From assembly GCF_905220565.1 (NCBI RefSeq), contig NC_059415.1, positions 9,352,501 to 9,416,500 of the forward strand: DNA of 64,000 nt. Reading direction: 5' to 3'. The position numbers and the translations under genes were made by a program. Each line of letters begins with the position of its first letter. Position 1 is the stretch's first letter. The notes under the pieces are model-generated. The model did not search any database. It was given only the letters and a program-made list of their open reading frames with translations, and was not told where the DNA came from. Shown here in pieces: positions 22,834-34,885 of the stretch. Origin of the DNA: Melitaea cinxia. Lineage: Eukaryota > Arthropoda > Insecta > Lepidoptera > Nymphalidae.

Positions 22834-23265
22834 CATTACAGCCCATACAGTCCACTGCTAGACATAGGCTTCCACAAGTTTACGCCAAAAATTACGTGAA
22901 CTCATGTGTTTTGCCCATAGTCACCACGCTGGGCAGGCGGGTTGGTGACCGCAGGGTTGGCTTTGTCGCACCGAAGACGCACCTGCTGTGCCCTACCTCA
23001 ATGAAAATAAAATGTTTATATTAATCACAGAAGTAGAAGATGCCACAAGGGTTGATCTGTGCGAAACACGTTACACACAACTTGCAGACGGCTGATGAGC
23101 TACAAATTTTAAAATCGCTACATGCCTTTGGGGGTCCCCAACCCGCTTACCCAGCGTCGCGTCTATGGGTAAAACACATGAGTTCACGCCATTTTTGGCG
23201 TGAACTTGTGGAGGCCTATGTCTAACACTGGACTGCGATAGGCTGAAATGATAATGAACAATAAT
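22834..23265. repeat. Two family B copies in inverted orientation
   Basis: Plus-strand copy 22834-22985 and minus-strand copy 23130-23265 face each other. Each carries the CACAAGTT..GTGAACTCATGTGTTTT.CCCATAG block. The transcript of this stretch could fold back on itself. Confidence 0.7.
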
Positions 23266-23322
23266 GATGATGACATGTTTTTTATGGGTACCTTTTTAAA
23301 TTGAACCGTTTTTTTATTATTT

Positions 23323-23560
23323 TTAACCGACTTCAGAAATAGGAAGGAGGTTCTCAATTCGACTATATGTTTTTTTAAGTGTGTTGTCTCATAACTTTTT
23401 ACTCGGTGTATCAATTTTGACGATTTCTTTATCATTCGAAAGCTGATGCTTGTCTCGTGCCATTTAAATTTGAGCGAAATCTAACAAGTGCCGTTTGAGT
23501 TATATGTAATTCAATTCGTTTTTTTGTTTTTTTTTTTTGCTTGAGAACAAACATCGTTGT
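23323..23560 (+). repeat. Repeat family D fragment
   Basis: Starts AACCGACTTCAGAAATAGG; the 3' part is missing or scrambled. Confidence 0.6.
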
Positions 23561-23634
23561 ATTCTGTTTTACCTAGTGCGCTGTGATAATACTGTATTAT
23601 ACTGCATGTGTGAAATAACTAACGATTTAATACT

Positions 23635-24058
23635 ATGAATTTCAAATACAAAGCTAATTTAGTTGTGATATTACTTTTAAATCTAAGAAAAACGTATACC
23701 CGAAAAATGTACATTCAGGCCTACATGAATAATCTATGTGGTTGGACCCCAAAAGTTTCAGAAATTTCCGTTCGCATCAATCCGATGCGAAGTGAAGGGT
23801 TCACCAATCCCTTTTACTTCTGCATTTATTTGCGAAATATGTGATTCGAGACGTTTCTTCCTAAAATATTTGTCCCTTTACTTTGTATTAACATTATTTA
23901 TTTATTTACAGATTTTTCCACCGAATCCAAGACATACTACGTCAACTAAAAAAATTGAATATTTTTAATTATAAAGGGAAAATTAATCATAAATGTCCTA
24001 TGATTAGTTTCCATTATCATCGTCGGGCGTGACTGCGACAGTTTTAAATTAATGTAGT
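23635..24058 (+). other. Possible decayed exon pair, unrecognised
   Basis: An open stretch (23738-23870) reads with an FICEICDSRRF motif. It is followed by a T-rich tract ending TTATTTACAG at 23910, then a second open frame of about 38 codons with KINHKCPMISFHYHRR and a stop at about 24031. The Cys/His spacing resembles a zinc finger remnant, but no donor or start can be assigned. Chance is a real alternative. Confidence 0.2.
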
Positions 24059-24129
24059 TATTATCGTTACAAATTTTGTTTGCAATATTTCGAATATTTG
24101 GTACATAACCAAATATTTAAAATACAAAA

Positions 24130-24400
24130 TTATGCACAGCAGGAAATTTCCTGCTCAAAATATGGAGCAGCCCTACCGAGGTAGTACCTCGACTTTACAC
24201 AAGATACAGCACAGCTAAATAATACTGTCTTCAAGCAGTGTTATGTTCCCTTTGGTGAGTAAGGTGACCAGAACTCCTGGGGGCAATTAGGAATAGGATC
24301 GGCAACGCGCTTGCGATGCTTCTTGTGTTGCAGACGTCTATAAGCTACGGTAACTGCTTCCATCAGGTGAGCCATACGCTTGTTTGCCGACCTAATTACA
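24130..24400 (-). repeat. Repeat family A, near complete, reverse orientation
   Basis: Runs from GCACAGCAGGAAATTTCCTG to GAGCCATACGCTTGTTTGCC and the GACCTA end. Confidence 0.7.
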
Positions 24401-24668
24401 CTAAAAAATATGAAAATAATACTAATACCATACCCAAACTAGTTCAAACCAGTCTCTAGTAACAAATCTATCGTAATCCCTAAAAGCACTAGTAAGACAG
24501 ACTAGATAAATAAGTTCAATTGTTTAGTAAATTAGTTACAGTTGTTCGCCACTCCGCTTGATTGTAATAAGTTATTCTTCCCGCGGGACCCACTTTGGTC
24601 GCGGTTCACTCGCTTTATTAATAACGTTAATCAACACTACACTTATTTATGTATTTCAATTTTGACTT

Positions 24669-25014
24669 ATCTATATATTAATACGTGAAGCAAAAACTTT
24701 GTACCCCTTTTTGCGAAAATTGCGGGGATGGAGAAATATGAAATTTCGTACACTTATAGTTTATAGAGAGAAGGAGCGCAGAATGTTAATATATTTTTAA
24801 TTATGCATTAAAATATATTGTCAATAAAAAAAAATTACATACACTACCATGTATTTGACACACGTGCGTATTATATATACTCTTTTGTTAATTGTCAGTG
24901 TGTAGTCAAATTAAACTTTTTTTTTTAAGTTCTTTATTTTCATTATTTTTTTGTTTTCTTTCATTTTAAATTTTTAATTATGGTCGAATTTCGACCTCTG
25001 AGCGACCACTAGTA
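24669..25014 (+). mobile_element. Helitron-like repeat (family H)
   Basis: Starts CTATATATTAATACGTGAAG, has GAAATTTCGTACACTTATAG inside, and ends CTGAGCGACCACTAG|T. Inverted relative at 13290-13400. Confidence 0.6.
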
Positions 25015-26064
25015 TTTAGAACTAGCTGACCAGCTAGACGTTGTTCCGCCTTCAAAAATTTTAAACGCGTGATTTTTTAGTTATTGTACGTTTTCTGTAA
25101 TTTTTAATTTTGTACATTTTTTTTTAATTTTCATTCCGTAAGAACTTGTAACAAATATAAGATTATTTTTTTAAATAAACTAATTTGTCAAGCCATCGTC
25201 AATTTTATCACTTAGGCATTGAGCGATTCATTTTTATCCACGTAGACAAGGATAAAAAAGACAGTATTACCTATACCCAAATTCCCTACTATTATATCAT
25301 AATGTACTCTGCAACATATGACAACCAATGTCATACCTTGCGACCTTATCGTTAAATAGCAAATGGCATTTAGCGATCAGAGTGCCTAGTGCGAGTTTCG
25401 TTTAATCCGCCTCGAAATAACGGGCGTAAATAACTTCATTTTGTATGGGACATTTAAACATTGCAACCTAGTTCTCGCGTTTGCCGCTAGATGACTCTGT
25501 ATCGATTGTACCGTATTCTATTCTTTATCGTCTAAGCTGCACTGTTTAAATTTCCATACAAAATAATTTTCACGTATAAACGCGCTTCTGTGAACAAAAC
25601 TCGCACTAGGAACTCTGGTCACCAATTGTACATTCACAAAACTCAATTGTTTATTTTTATTTAGCTCACTTATTTCATCTTGGTGTAAGTACAGTATAGA
25701 ACTAGTTAATTTATACTTACATGCTATGATTGTAATAAAAATAATACGTGTAACAACACATTTTGAAATAACGAGATGAACAAATTTATATCTCAAAGTT
25801 TTAAACTTCGTAAATTCAATGTTTCTTCCCTCGTACAAGGATTCTTTTGTCCAATAAAATTCGGAATTATTTTAGAGTTACCAGTAAATAAATTTAAATT
25901 TTGTTACAAAGACGGTAACAAAATCGTATTATTCGGCAAGAGATAGAAAGATAATAAAGATGTGTGATTTAAATAAATAAATCATTTATTTATCTTACAC
26001 TAACATGTAAAATACAAAAAAAAAATTAGTCGAGTTTTCATACAAGACATTTATATTCTTTGTG
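25015..26064. other. Intergenic, nothing supported
   Basis: A minus-strand frame at 25518-25838 (106 codons) shows no recognisable domain and no flanking splice signals that persuade me. The rest is AT-rich. Confidence 0.35.
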
Positions 26065-26195
26065 CTTCGGGTGCAAAAACTATCAGTGTTGAATCACTCT
26101 ATTTACTAAATAAAACTGCAACTATGTCCGTTGTGTAGTTTTAAAGATCTAAGCATACAGGCAGTGGAAAGCGACTTTGTTTTATACTAGGTACT
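26065..26195 (-). mobile_element. Helitron (family F), truncated, reverse orientation
   Basis: Contains AACTATCAGTGTT, GAATCACTCTATTTACTAAA and GCGACTTTGTTTTATACTAG. Confidence 0.55.
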
Positions 26196-26474
26196 GATAA
26201 GTTTTTAAACTTTCACGGTCACTATCAACACTTTTACGTATATAGGACATACAGCGATTGTCATTTTGAAACTCCCGATGTTACAGCGATGTTTTCGATA
26301 CCATGATCACGCTTTACTGATATTTATCTAAATTTGTATTTCCTAAAATTGTATGTTTTTTAGAACGAAGTTCCTTATGGCGCGTTGTGCGTTGTGGGGT
26401 ACTCTAACAGGCAAAACACGTCCGTAACGTTAAAAAAAGTGATGATGATGATTATTATTATATCATTCGATAAT

Positions 26475-26885
26475 CTATATATATATAAAAGCGAAAGGTC
26501 ACTCACTCATCACGAAATCTCCGAAACTATATCAGCTACAAACTTGAAATTTGGCAGGTAGACTCCGTTATAAGACGCTAAGAATGGATTTTACGAAACT
26601 CGATCCCTAACGGAGGTTGGAAGTGTGTATGAAAGTCCTATGTTATTAAGGTAAGAGACTTGAAATTTAAAATATATGCTCTATAGATGGTGAGGAAGTG
26701 TCCAAATAATGCATCGTAATCTAAATATATAAAAGAGAAAGGTCACTGACTCACTCATCACGAGAACTCAAAAACCGCTGGATGGTCCATCCATCCAAGA
26801 TGGACAAAGATGAAATTTGGTAGGGAGGTAGATTATAGTTAGTAGATGTCCGCTAAGAACGGATTTTGCGATATTCCACCGCTAA
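26475..26885 (+). repeat. Two tandem copies of a dispersed repeat
   Basis: TATAAAAGCGAAAGGTCACT (26485) and TATAAAAGAGAAAGGTCACT (26727) head two similar blocks. Each continues with ACTCATCACGA and GATGAAATTTGGTAG / TTGAAATTTGGCAG. Confidence 0.6.
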
Positions 26886-26899
26886 AAGGGTTTAATTGG

Positions 26900-27565
26900 G
26901 GTTGGTAGTTTATATGAAACATATGAACTTCAGACAATGCATAGAATCCAAGGCAAAAATTGCCGGTAAGAAACTTGGTATCCTCAATAATGTCAGGCAG
27001 TACTTCACACCGGAACAGCTTCTCACTCTGTACCAAGCACAAGTTCGATCGAGTATGGAGCACTGCAGTCACTTATGGGATGGCTCTGCCAAGTACCAGC
27101 TTGCTACTTTGGAGTCTGTGGATCGACGCGCCAGAAGACTCATCGGTGATAAACCACTGGTTAACTCTAGACTACAAAGTCTTGAACATCGGCGCAAGGT
27201 TGCCTGTCTGTCTGTATTTTACAGAATATATTTCGGAGAGTTTGCCCAAGAGCTGCACAATTTGGTTCCACCATCACCATTCTACCACCGAACCGCTAGG
27301 CATCGCTTGAGTGTGCACCGCTACGTGGTCGAAATCCCACGATCTCGCACTAAGCGTTTTGCTTCCTCTTTCTTAATACGCACCGCAAAAATCTGGAATG
27401 CCCTTCCGGCTTCCGTTTTTCCAAATAATTACAACTTGGGTATTTTCAAATCAAGAGTGAATAGGCATCTTCTAGACAAGCGCGCACTATCTTAGGCTGC
27501 ATCTTCACTTACCATCAGGTGAGATCGTGGTCAAGCGCTAGTCTATATATTAAAAAAAAAAAAAT
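26900..27565 (+). pseudogene. 5'-truncated LINE (Jockey-like), C-terminal part of reverse transcriptase ORF
   Basis: An open frame of 199 codons (26896-27495). From about residue 18 it matches the region downstream of the reverse transcriptase core in insect Jockey-type ORF2: a KLGILNNVRQYF segment, SSMEHCSHLWDG, RRARRLIGD, HRRKVACLSVFYR, and near the end TAKIWNALPASVFP with FKSRVNRHLL. The catalytic YADD part is absent, so this is a dead 5'-truncated insertion. Its 3' end is marked by ACCATCAGGTGAGATCGTGG and an A-rich run at about 27552-27565. The first residues of the open frame come from upstream repeat DNA. Confidence 0.85.
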
Positions 27566-27814
27566 ACAGCAGCTATAAGTTCGCCTGATAGGTTATTTAT
27601 ACTGCAGCCTGAAAATAAAACTAAAAATGTGGTGTATAGAGAGGTTTTATAAAAATAATTATTAAATTATACTAAATTGTGCCTTTCAAAAAGTTACTCA
27701 GAGTGATAAGCATTTCAAATGACTGAAATAAAAAAATAATTTGCGCTAAACATCTTGATGGTAATACATATCTTCATAACCACGCGGACGTAGTCGCGGG
27801 TAACAGTTGGTGTT

Positions 27815-28026
27815 ATTATAAAACAAAGTCCCCAAAAATGTATGTGATCGATTCCCTCAAAATCTACTGAACGGATTTTCATGCGGTTTCACCAATGGAG
27901 AGAGGGCTTCAAGAGGTAGGTTTACGGAACGGCTAAGCCGATTTTGATGAGACTGGACTGGAAGTTTGCCGGGAAAACTTTATGACAAACTGATTTCAAC
28001 GCGGGCGAAGCCGCGGGCACAGCTAG
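27815..28026 (+). mobile_element. Helitron, non-autonomous
   Basis: Starts near TTATTATAAAACAAAGTCCC and ends GCGGGCGAAGCCGCGGGCAC followed by AGCTAG|T. Confidence 0.65.
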
Positions 28027-28835
28027 TTATCATATATTTTTATATATCGTTGTAAATAAAATAAAGGTGTTGAGATAATTTTATAAAGTAGTTTTTTTGT
28101 GTCAATAAACTGTGTGAAACATGCATAATCATCGCTCACAGCGCCCTAGCAGATTTTTATCTGTTATTGCATTTTGCTACACTGAACTTTGACAAAAGCA
28201 AACGCTTGCTAAAAAGAGATAACCTCGTGGAAAGAGGAGAGTTTCTCTTGTTATTAACTATTCACTAATTATCCACGAGTTGAGTAGATAAAACCAAATC
28301 GCCTTTTTTAAATTTTTTAATTATTCATATTTGCACGAATATATGTTATTATGGGTCACCCTTTTTACGAAAACGGGAACTCTTTAGTTAAACTTTAATT
28401 TTGATTCTTAACTTTTTAAATGAATTCTAGAAATTATTTAGATACATTGCCCAAAGAAGATCTAAAAGCCTAATAAACATGTAGAATTGTAGATGTCTAA
28501 AAAAAGTTCGTGCGTACAAAGTACACATGTCAGAAGTGAAACATCTTTGGCAAACTAATTTTTAAGTCTCGTTTATATTTCCGTTCCAGCGTCAACTAGT
28601 TAGTTTGTAATATAAATACCATCGATATTAATGTAACGACCTTTGTAGTTACTATAGTACACGCTAGGCAGCTCTGAACGTTTGAAACGTTACCGTTTCA
28701 TCAAAACTTTACACATCGTCGTACGTTTCATCCGTAAAAATTTACCCTGCTATTTTTTTTAAAGAGAATTCCTTATCTATTGTTAATAACAAAAATAATA
28801 AATAAACAAACGCCTCACACTGTAAGGCTAACTAT

Positions 28836-29000
28836 GATTATCTCCTGTGTCGGGAGTACGGAAATACGCACAATACACGAGCACAAACACTCACGGCAAA
28901 CACCTGTATGACCAGCATAAACGCATACCATATGTGGGGCTCGAACCTGCAACCGCCAGCGCAACAGCTACAATACCGTTGCACTAGCACGTCGTTCTAG
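28836..29000 (-). repeat. tRNA-derived SINE, reverse orientation
   Basis: Contains CTCCTGTGTCGGGAGTACGG and the inverted B-box TGGGGCTCGAACCTGCAACC. Shared with copy B at 51655-51805. Confidence 0.7.
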
Positions 29001-29616
29001 CACGTCGTCGAACAATGTATAAAGTTTCGATATAAAAAGAATAATTATTGTAAGATTTTAATATAGCAAAAACGCATAAGAATACATTGCATATAAATTT
29101 TAGATGTAACGAGTGCTTCTTAGTCTTTGTGTTGGATAAAAACTAAAACAAAGTTACTCGGAGTCCATAAAAACAGTGGAGATATACACAGAGTGAACAG
29201 CAATTACAATAAATTACAATTAGTTGAATCGCATCCGAGTAAACTCATTACTTAGACCTGTTGCAAGTTCGCTTTAAGTTTTAACTTAAACACTGAAAGA
29301 AAATCTCGTGAAAACGCCTTTTTCCACACAGTTCTCGCTAAAATAAATTCTAAAAAGCACACAGTGTATTGGAATAGTACAAAATTGAAAATAAACGACT
29401 GTGTAATCTGGTATTTTAAAATATAACGTCTTAGATATAAACAAGAGTGGTACCAGCGAAACCTACGACTTAGGACATTGTTAGTGCTTAGTGTTTGAAC
29501 CTAGTGCTTTGTGTTGGACCTAGTGCTAGTGAATAAAGTCTCCAAAAGAGTCAGCAGGTCTTTCTCTCCAAATCCTTCGAACCCTAGCACGTAACAACTG
29601 GTGTCAGAAGTGGGAG

Positions 29617-30479
29617 ATGCCATTGACTCCGAGAGAGAACTTCAAGGAGGGAGTCTGGACAAGGGCACAACTAGCTGCGGAGGCCACACCCACTGGGGGC
29701 CAAGCCCCGCCCACTGACCCCGCCTATCATGCCCCGGCCACTGACCACGCCCCCAGGCCCTCAGCCCCCGCCCACTTTGCCACAAGCCCCGCCTACTCGG
29801 GCTCAGGCCCCGCCCACTTTGTCACAAGCCTCGCTCACTGGATCCGCCCACCTTACCACTCCCACCAGCGACACCGTAGCTTCTACAGACCCTCAAGTGG
29901 CTCTTCAATTAGGAAGTTTAATTAAATTAATGGAGCAAACAAGTTTCAAATTGCAAGAATCACAAGAGCAGCAAAGGGTTGAAATTCGTAGTGCTTTTCA
30001 AGAATCACAAGAGCAGCAAAGGGCTGAAATTCGTAGTGCTTTGCAAGAATTACAAGAGCAAACAAGTTTCAAATTGCAAGAATCACAAGAGCAAACAAGT
30101 TTCAAATTACAAGAATTACAAGAGCAAACAAGTTTCAAATTGCAAGAATCACAAGAGCAACAAAAGGCTGAAATTCGTGGTGCTTTGCAAGAATTAAAAG
30201 AGCAACAAAAAGAGCTCCAAGAAAAAACGCTTTGGGCTATAAAAGATGTTAGCGACGCGGTGACTAAGCTTCGAAAAGATGTCGACGTAGTGGAAGAAAG
30301 AGTTACCGGGTTAGGATTGGATGTTGAAAATGTGAAAACCGGCCTCACTGAACTACAGAAGAAAGTAGTGCGCCTTGAAACCACGGGAGCCGCGATGTCT
30401 AGTGGAAGTACCGGAGTGGTGCAAGGACCAAGAGTGAAAGTGCCTCCGTACGACGGCACTACTCCGTGGAACGCTTACG
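29617..30479 (+). pseudogene. gag N-terminal fragment with coiled-coil repeats, frameshifted
   Basis: The first frame starts MPLTPRENFKEGVWTRAQL and is followed by a Pro-rich stretch. The coding signal then passes to another frame (29729 onward), with a frameshift somewhere in 29729-29925. Next comes a coiled coil of iterated QEQTSFKLQES / QEQQRAEIRS units (about 29930-30215) and a heptad-rich segment. At the end is VKVPPYDGTTPWNAY, the kind of sequence that opens the gag core in Ty3/Gypsy-like elements. The core and zinc knuckle are missing. The protein would have formed the particle shell; this copy is dead. Confidence 0.75.
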
Positions 30480-30533
30480 GTGCGGTGCGGTGCGGTGCGG
30501 TGCGGTGCGGTGCGGTGCGGTGCGGTGCGGTGC
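30476..30533. repeat. Pentanucleotide tandem repeat (TGCGG)n
   Basis: About ten to eleven perfect TGCGG units, directly following the truncated gag. Confidence 0.92.
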
Positions 30534-30739
30534 AGTATTAAATTGCAGTACTTTCCTTATTTTAAGTTACCATTTTGTTAGACTATTTGTATTTGCGTTT
30601 TCCTATTCTCTACTCAAAACATAAGCTTTACATTTGTTACTATAAAAATACTTATGTGTGGTATAATCAATTATTAATTTGTAATAATTCTAAACGTTAT
30701 CATCATTACAAATACAGTTATTTTATATATTTTTTTATG

Positions 30740-31017
30740 TCACTAGGTCGGCAAACAAGCGTACGGCTCACCTGATGGTAAGCGATTGCCGTAGCTTATA
30801 GACACCTGCAACATCAGAAGCATCGCAAGTGCGTTGCCGACCCAATCCCCAATCCCCCCAGGAGCTCTGGTCACCTTACTCACCAACAGGAACACAATAC
30901 TGCTTGAAAACAGTATTATTTTGCTGTGGTCTTCTGTAAGGTCGAGTTACTACCCCAGTCGGGCTGCTCCATATTTTGAGCAGGAAATTCCTGCTGTGCC
31001 CTACCTCAGTTAAAATA
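30740..31017 (+). repeat. Repeat family A, best-preserved copy
   Basis: From TAGGTCGGCAAACAAGCGTA, through TGATGGTAAGCGATTGCCG, CACCAACAGGAACACAATAC and TTTTGAGCAGGAAATTCCTG, to GTGCCCTACCTCAG. It interrupts copy A only, so it inserted after the duplication. Confidence 0.75.
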
Positions 31018-31590
31018 TACAGATTAATAATACTACTTGAAATATTTAGACAGATTTAGATCATTATAATATTAAGTTACCATTATGACCTGTTCTTATT
31101 ACTACCCAATGAATTTTATTTCGCACAGAAGCTACTGATTAATTATGGTAGCATTTTGTTTTTAGTGTCATATCATAGGAATAGAAAGATCTGACTGATA
31201 AAGTGGAGTTTGTATATCGTTTACTGTTATACACCAGATATATGTATCAAAAACTGTTCAGATAGGTCCTTATGTTAAAATGATAATTTGTCATTTCTGT
31301 ATTTAACATATCACTTAGTATCAAATATTATTTTTAACACTATTTAAATTAGAAGCGTAGACACGTAAAGGACAATTTGAAAACCAATATCAATTTGCTA
31401 ATAGACATATCAATAATAACATTACAAATCAATAAATTTAATTAGTAGATAACACATTGTAGTATTCGATGACGGAACACTATATCATGCATCAAACACG
31501 GTTATGAGATGGGCGACAGACGTCATAACATGTGTGTTGTTATAGACAAAGAATTATATTCGAAAAAAATTTAGTTCAGGGTCTTTTGAT

Positions 31591-32044
31591 TGGTGTAGTT
31601 TCAGCAGCCGTTGATAATGTTTATCTTGAACATAAGATAATGAAAGGCTATCAGACTATATATCAAAAGTTTTATCAAATGAGGTGAAACAGGCCGTTTT
31701 GGTAATTAATCTGGAATCGATTAATCATCAATATAGGCCAACTAGTGTTTCGTAGAGAGTAAAGAATTATTTAGGCAAACTGTAGGTCTAATAATAATTA
31801 TATCCGAAAATAAGAATGCGCTTAAAGAATGGTTATGATATTTTTGTCAGCCAAATGTAGTTTTTCATTATTTACTCAAATGTCACGTTGATCCGTTAAA
31901 AATGAAGTCCTTATGATTTTATTATATAAAAGTTTAACTATAGCGTTTCAATTAAATCCATAGAATGGTAAATTTTCATTTCTGTGCAGTATATAGTATA
32001 GTGTAGTATATAATATAGTGAAGTATATAATATAGTGTAGTATA
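31591..32044. other. Intergenic, nothing supported
   Basis: AT-rich. A short imperfect tandem TATAGTGTAGTATATAA occurs at about 31990-32050. Confidence 0.4.
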
Positions 32045-32610
32045 TAACAATGCGTTCAGGGTGCTGATGGGGCTGCCCCGTTGCTGCAGTGCATCTGAGA
32101 TGTTCACGGAGGCACATGAGCACAGTTTCTGGGCTACGATGCATCTGCGAGCTGCGTCACTTGTGCGTAGGATACGTACCAGCCCCATTAGAATCCTGAA
32201 AATAAAAGCGGGCAGACCAGACTCTCCCTACATGTTGCGGTTCTATGGACTGCATGCAGCCAACTGTCATACGAACACCTAAAATAAGATTTACTAACAC
32301 ATAATATTGAAGTTTAAAAATTTAAATTTAAATCAAATAAGTCATTATTTTTAAGCTTTTAATTGATCGAATTTTAATTTTGATTGAATTATAGTTTTGT
32401 ATAGTTCTAGAGTATAGATTGAATTTTGATTTTGACTATAATTTTAACTGTTATTTTAATTGAAATTTAATATTGATTGGATTTTGATTTAATTTGATTT
32501 TGATTTAATGTAATTTGTTTGTGTAGTTAGTTATAGTGTATTGAATCTAACATAGTTAAAAAAAAGTAACTAACTAAAAGTATGGACTGATGTCGGCAAT
32601 AAATTATTAT
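32045..32610 (+). pseudogene. LINE 3' end fragment, same family as 61640-64000
   Basis: The reading frame from about 32046 (AMRSGC.., then LMGLPRCCSASEMFTEAHEHSF and further on ASLVRRIRTSPIRIL) aligns with the C-terminal region of the minus-strand LINE near 61830-62060 (ELPRYCSASEMFTTRRVDSF, then RRLRTSSNGIL). The frame stops at 32282. The AT-rich 3' region ends with GTCGGCAATAAATTATTATT, a plausible LINE tail. The catalytic domain is absent. Confidence 0.75.
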
Positions 32611-32669
32611 TATTTTTATAATACTTAGTTTCATTGGTTTCAATGTATCTTTATTACATTTGTTTTAAT

Positions 32670-33085
32670 CGCTTTTTAAACGACTTCCATAAAAAGAGGA
32701 GGTTCTCAATTCGATTGTTTTGTTTATGTATGTATATACCTCAGAACTTATGACTGACCGGACCGATTTCGATGATCTCTTTTTATCGAAAGGTGGTGCA
32801 TGTCACAACGGGACCATTCGTATTTACCTATTTTTTCGTTGACCTACGTTGTATTATACTGCATAACTTTTCACTGGATGTACCGAATTTTAATTATTCG
32901 TTTTAATCGAAAACTAATGCTTGTCATGTTAAATCGATTATATATTTTGGAAATCGAATCGAGATCTGATGATTACTTTTTGGGTAATCTTTGATAACGC
33001 ATCTTACCTTGACTATTTTTTCCTGTTATATTACTTTTCGATATAATTGAAGTCAATTTTTTTTTTTCTTTTGCAAGCAAACACA
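32670..33085 (+). repeat. Repeat family D
   Basis: AACGACTTCCATAAAAAGAGG at the left (degenerate), TTGAAGTCAATTTTTTTTTT and GCAAGCAAACACAA at the right. Confidence 0.65.
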
Positions 33086-33289
33086 AAACGAAAAGAGTCA
33101 AATTCATTTTTCTCTATAACTTTCTCGAAGCCGTTTTATTCCCAAATTTCAATATATCAGAAATTTCATTGTTATCCATATAAAGCGTTACAAAGAACAA
33201 AAGGTTCCGTATATCTTTATTTTGTATATGTTAGGTAGTAAAAAAAATATTTGAAAAATTATTTCAAATTTTTTACTATCTATAAAAGC

Positions 33290-33405
33290 CAACCGCCAAC
33301 CCGCTGGAGCAGCGTGGTGGATTTAAGCTCTGACCCTTTTCCTACTTGGGGAAAGATGCCTTTGTCCAGCAGTGGGATATTACAGGCTGAAGCGTATATA
33401 AAACG
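33290..33405 (+). repeat. SINE family C tail
   Basis: GCCAACCCGCTGGAGCAGCG, CAGCAGTGGGATATTACAGG and the GCTGAAGCG end. Confidence 0.65.
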
Positions 33406-33864
33406 AACCAATTTTTCAAAATATAAAATATATGTACCTATGTTGTATTTCAGAAGTTAATGTCAAAGTCTACGTGGTCTTTATAAAATAAAAAAAAGCG
33501 CCAGTTTTTTGAGTATTGAACAGACAAACATACAGACAGATGAACTGACAAAAATTCTAAACATTTGCGTCAGACCACGTCCTAGCTTTACTAGGCAGTC
33601 ACAGGACTGTCGATCTGTAGTTTTAGTAATAAATCTGAGTTCATCCGTCCTGTAGGATAAGCATAATTATAATCCATGATGTTTTACAAAAGGCATGGGC
33701 ATTTTAGAGCCCGTGAATGTTCATTTTTAATTAAAAAAACTCAGATTTCTACAACATAGTGTCCAAAGATCCAGAGCTGCCTATTAAAATTTAAATTTTT
33801 GATTAAATCTATTTAGATATAAATCATTTACTATTTTTCCAGTATTGCTTATATTTGTTATGCT

Positions 33865-34030
33865 AGTAGAATAACAAAAAGTCGTACGATCCTATGGACG
33901 TCTAGTCATCCAGAAACATCACAAGTGTGTTTCCGATCCTGTCACCGCTGCCAACACAGCGCAAACCCAGAACTTTCCTTACTCATCACAGGAACGAAAC
34001 ACGACATATGCGCAGTATTATAGCGATGTT
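33865..34030 (+). repeat. Repeat family A, degenerate
   Basis: Retains CAGAAACATCACAAGTGTGT and TTTCCTTACTCATCACAGGA. Confidence 0.45.
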
Positions 34031-34885
34031 TAAGAAGTAAGCGAAACCCCATTTTTCAAACGGAAGACACAAATTAGATTCGGTTAATACTAAATAAAAG
34101 TAAAAATACTACTAAGTTAATTTTACTTCATCGCAAGACACGAGATCTATCTGCTTGACACGCGAATGCAATATTTAAAAGAACGAAAAGTAGAGACTAG
34201 CGTTAGACTCCATAATTTTCTATATTAGATAAAATAAAAGGATCAATATAATAAAATATATCATATTAAAGTATGTAGATTTAAAAGACAAAGCTTTTTC
34301 ATAGAAAAAATTATATTCATTTGAGATTTCCGTAAAGAGATATTTTGGGTCCATTTTAATTTTTAAGACATATCAATAATCAAATTTTAAATAAACGGTA
34401 CTTGATTCGTGACAAGTTTCTATTTTAAGACAACAGGATGAACGATAAGAGCTTTGTAGTAAAAAAATCACAAACACTGATACAAAAGTTTTTATTGAAG
34501 TCATTGTTCAGTGATATTTTTATAATATTTGCATTAGTTTATAACCTAACTCTATTTTGTTTTCTAATGAATACAATTTACATAAAACTTAAAAATGTGA
34601 TATTACGTAAATCACATATAATACATATACAACACAATTATTCAGAGATAACAAACTATCACAAAAAGTAGATACTACTTCATTATGTTTTTTGAAAGGT
34701 GTACTGAGTGACACTTGTGATAATATTACATTTTAGTTTCATGATATCTAAATCCATTGAACGATTAAGATATTATGGTTGAACATGGATATAACAAAAA
34801 ACATATATCTCTTTTCTAGGTCATGGAAAAATCGCTTAAATTTAGCGAGCTTTTGTAACTTTTACATGTTTGAAAAATTTCGAAA
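34031..34885. other. 3' flank of the UGT gene
   Basis: AT-rich. Read on the minus strand, an AATAAA lies at 34496-34491, about 390 bases after the UGT stop, and could be its poly(A) signal. The plus-strand open frame at 34438-34671 has no recognisable domain. Confidence 0.3.

Larger units (their letters stand above)
29444..30540 (+). mobile_element. LTR retrotransposon fragment: LTR 3' part, primer site, gag N-terminus
   Basis: 29444-29597 looks like the 3' part of an LTR, with an AATAAA at 29533 and a CA end at 29596-29597. Two bases later TGGTGTCAGAAGTGGGA (29599-29615) fits a primer-binding site for a tRNA-Leu-type 3' end. The gag ATG follows at once (29617). No pol, protease or 3' LTR is present; the element stops at a TGCGG repeat. 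Confidence 0.75.
28365..31590 (+). repeat. Long diverged direct repeat, copy A (partner 51290-58945)
   Basis: Homologous blocks in the same order: 28371-29443 with 51297-52233, 30541-30725 with 54862-55065, and 31018-31590 with 55066-55126 plus 58345-58945. Copy A alone has a 110-bp segment after GATACATTGCC, the LTR-element fragment (29444-30540) and a family A repeat (30740-31017). Both copies share the same inverted SINE, so that SINE predates the duplication. Confidence 0.8.

Noticed and set aside
25518..25838. 106-codon minus-strand frame
   Set aside because: No domain, no family resemblance and no supporting splice signals; chance length in AT-rich DNA.
29979..30459. Alternative frames on both strands over the gag coiled coil
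   Set aside because: They arise from the repetitive composition of the coiled-coil coding sequence, whose correct frame carries the VKVPPYDG end.
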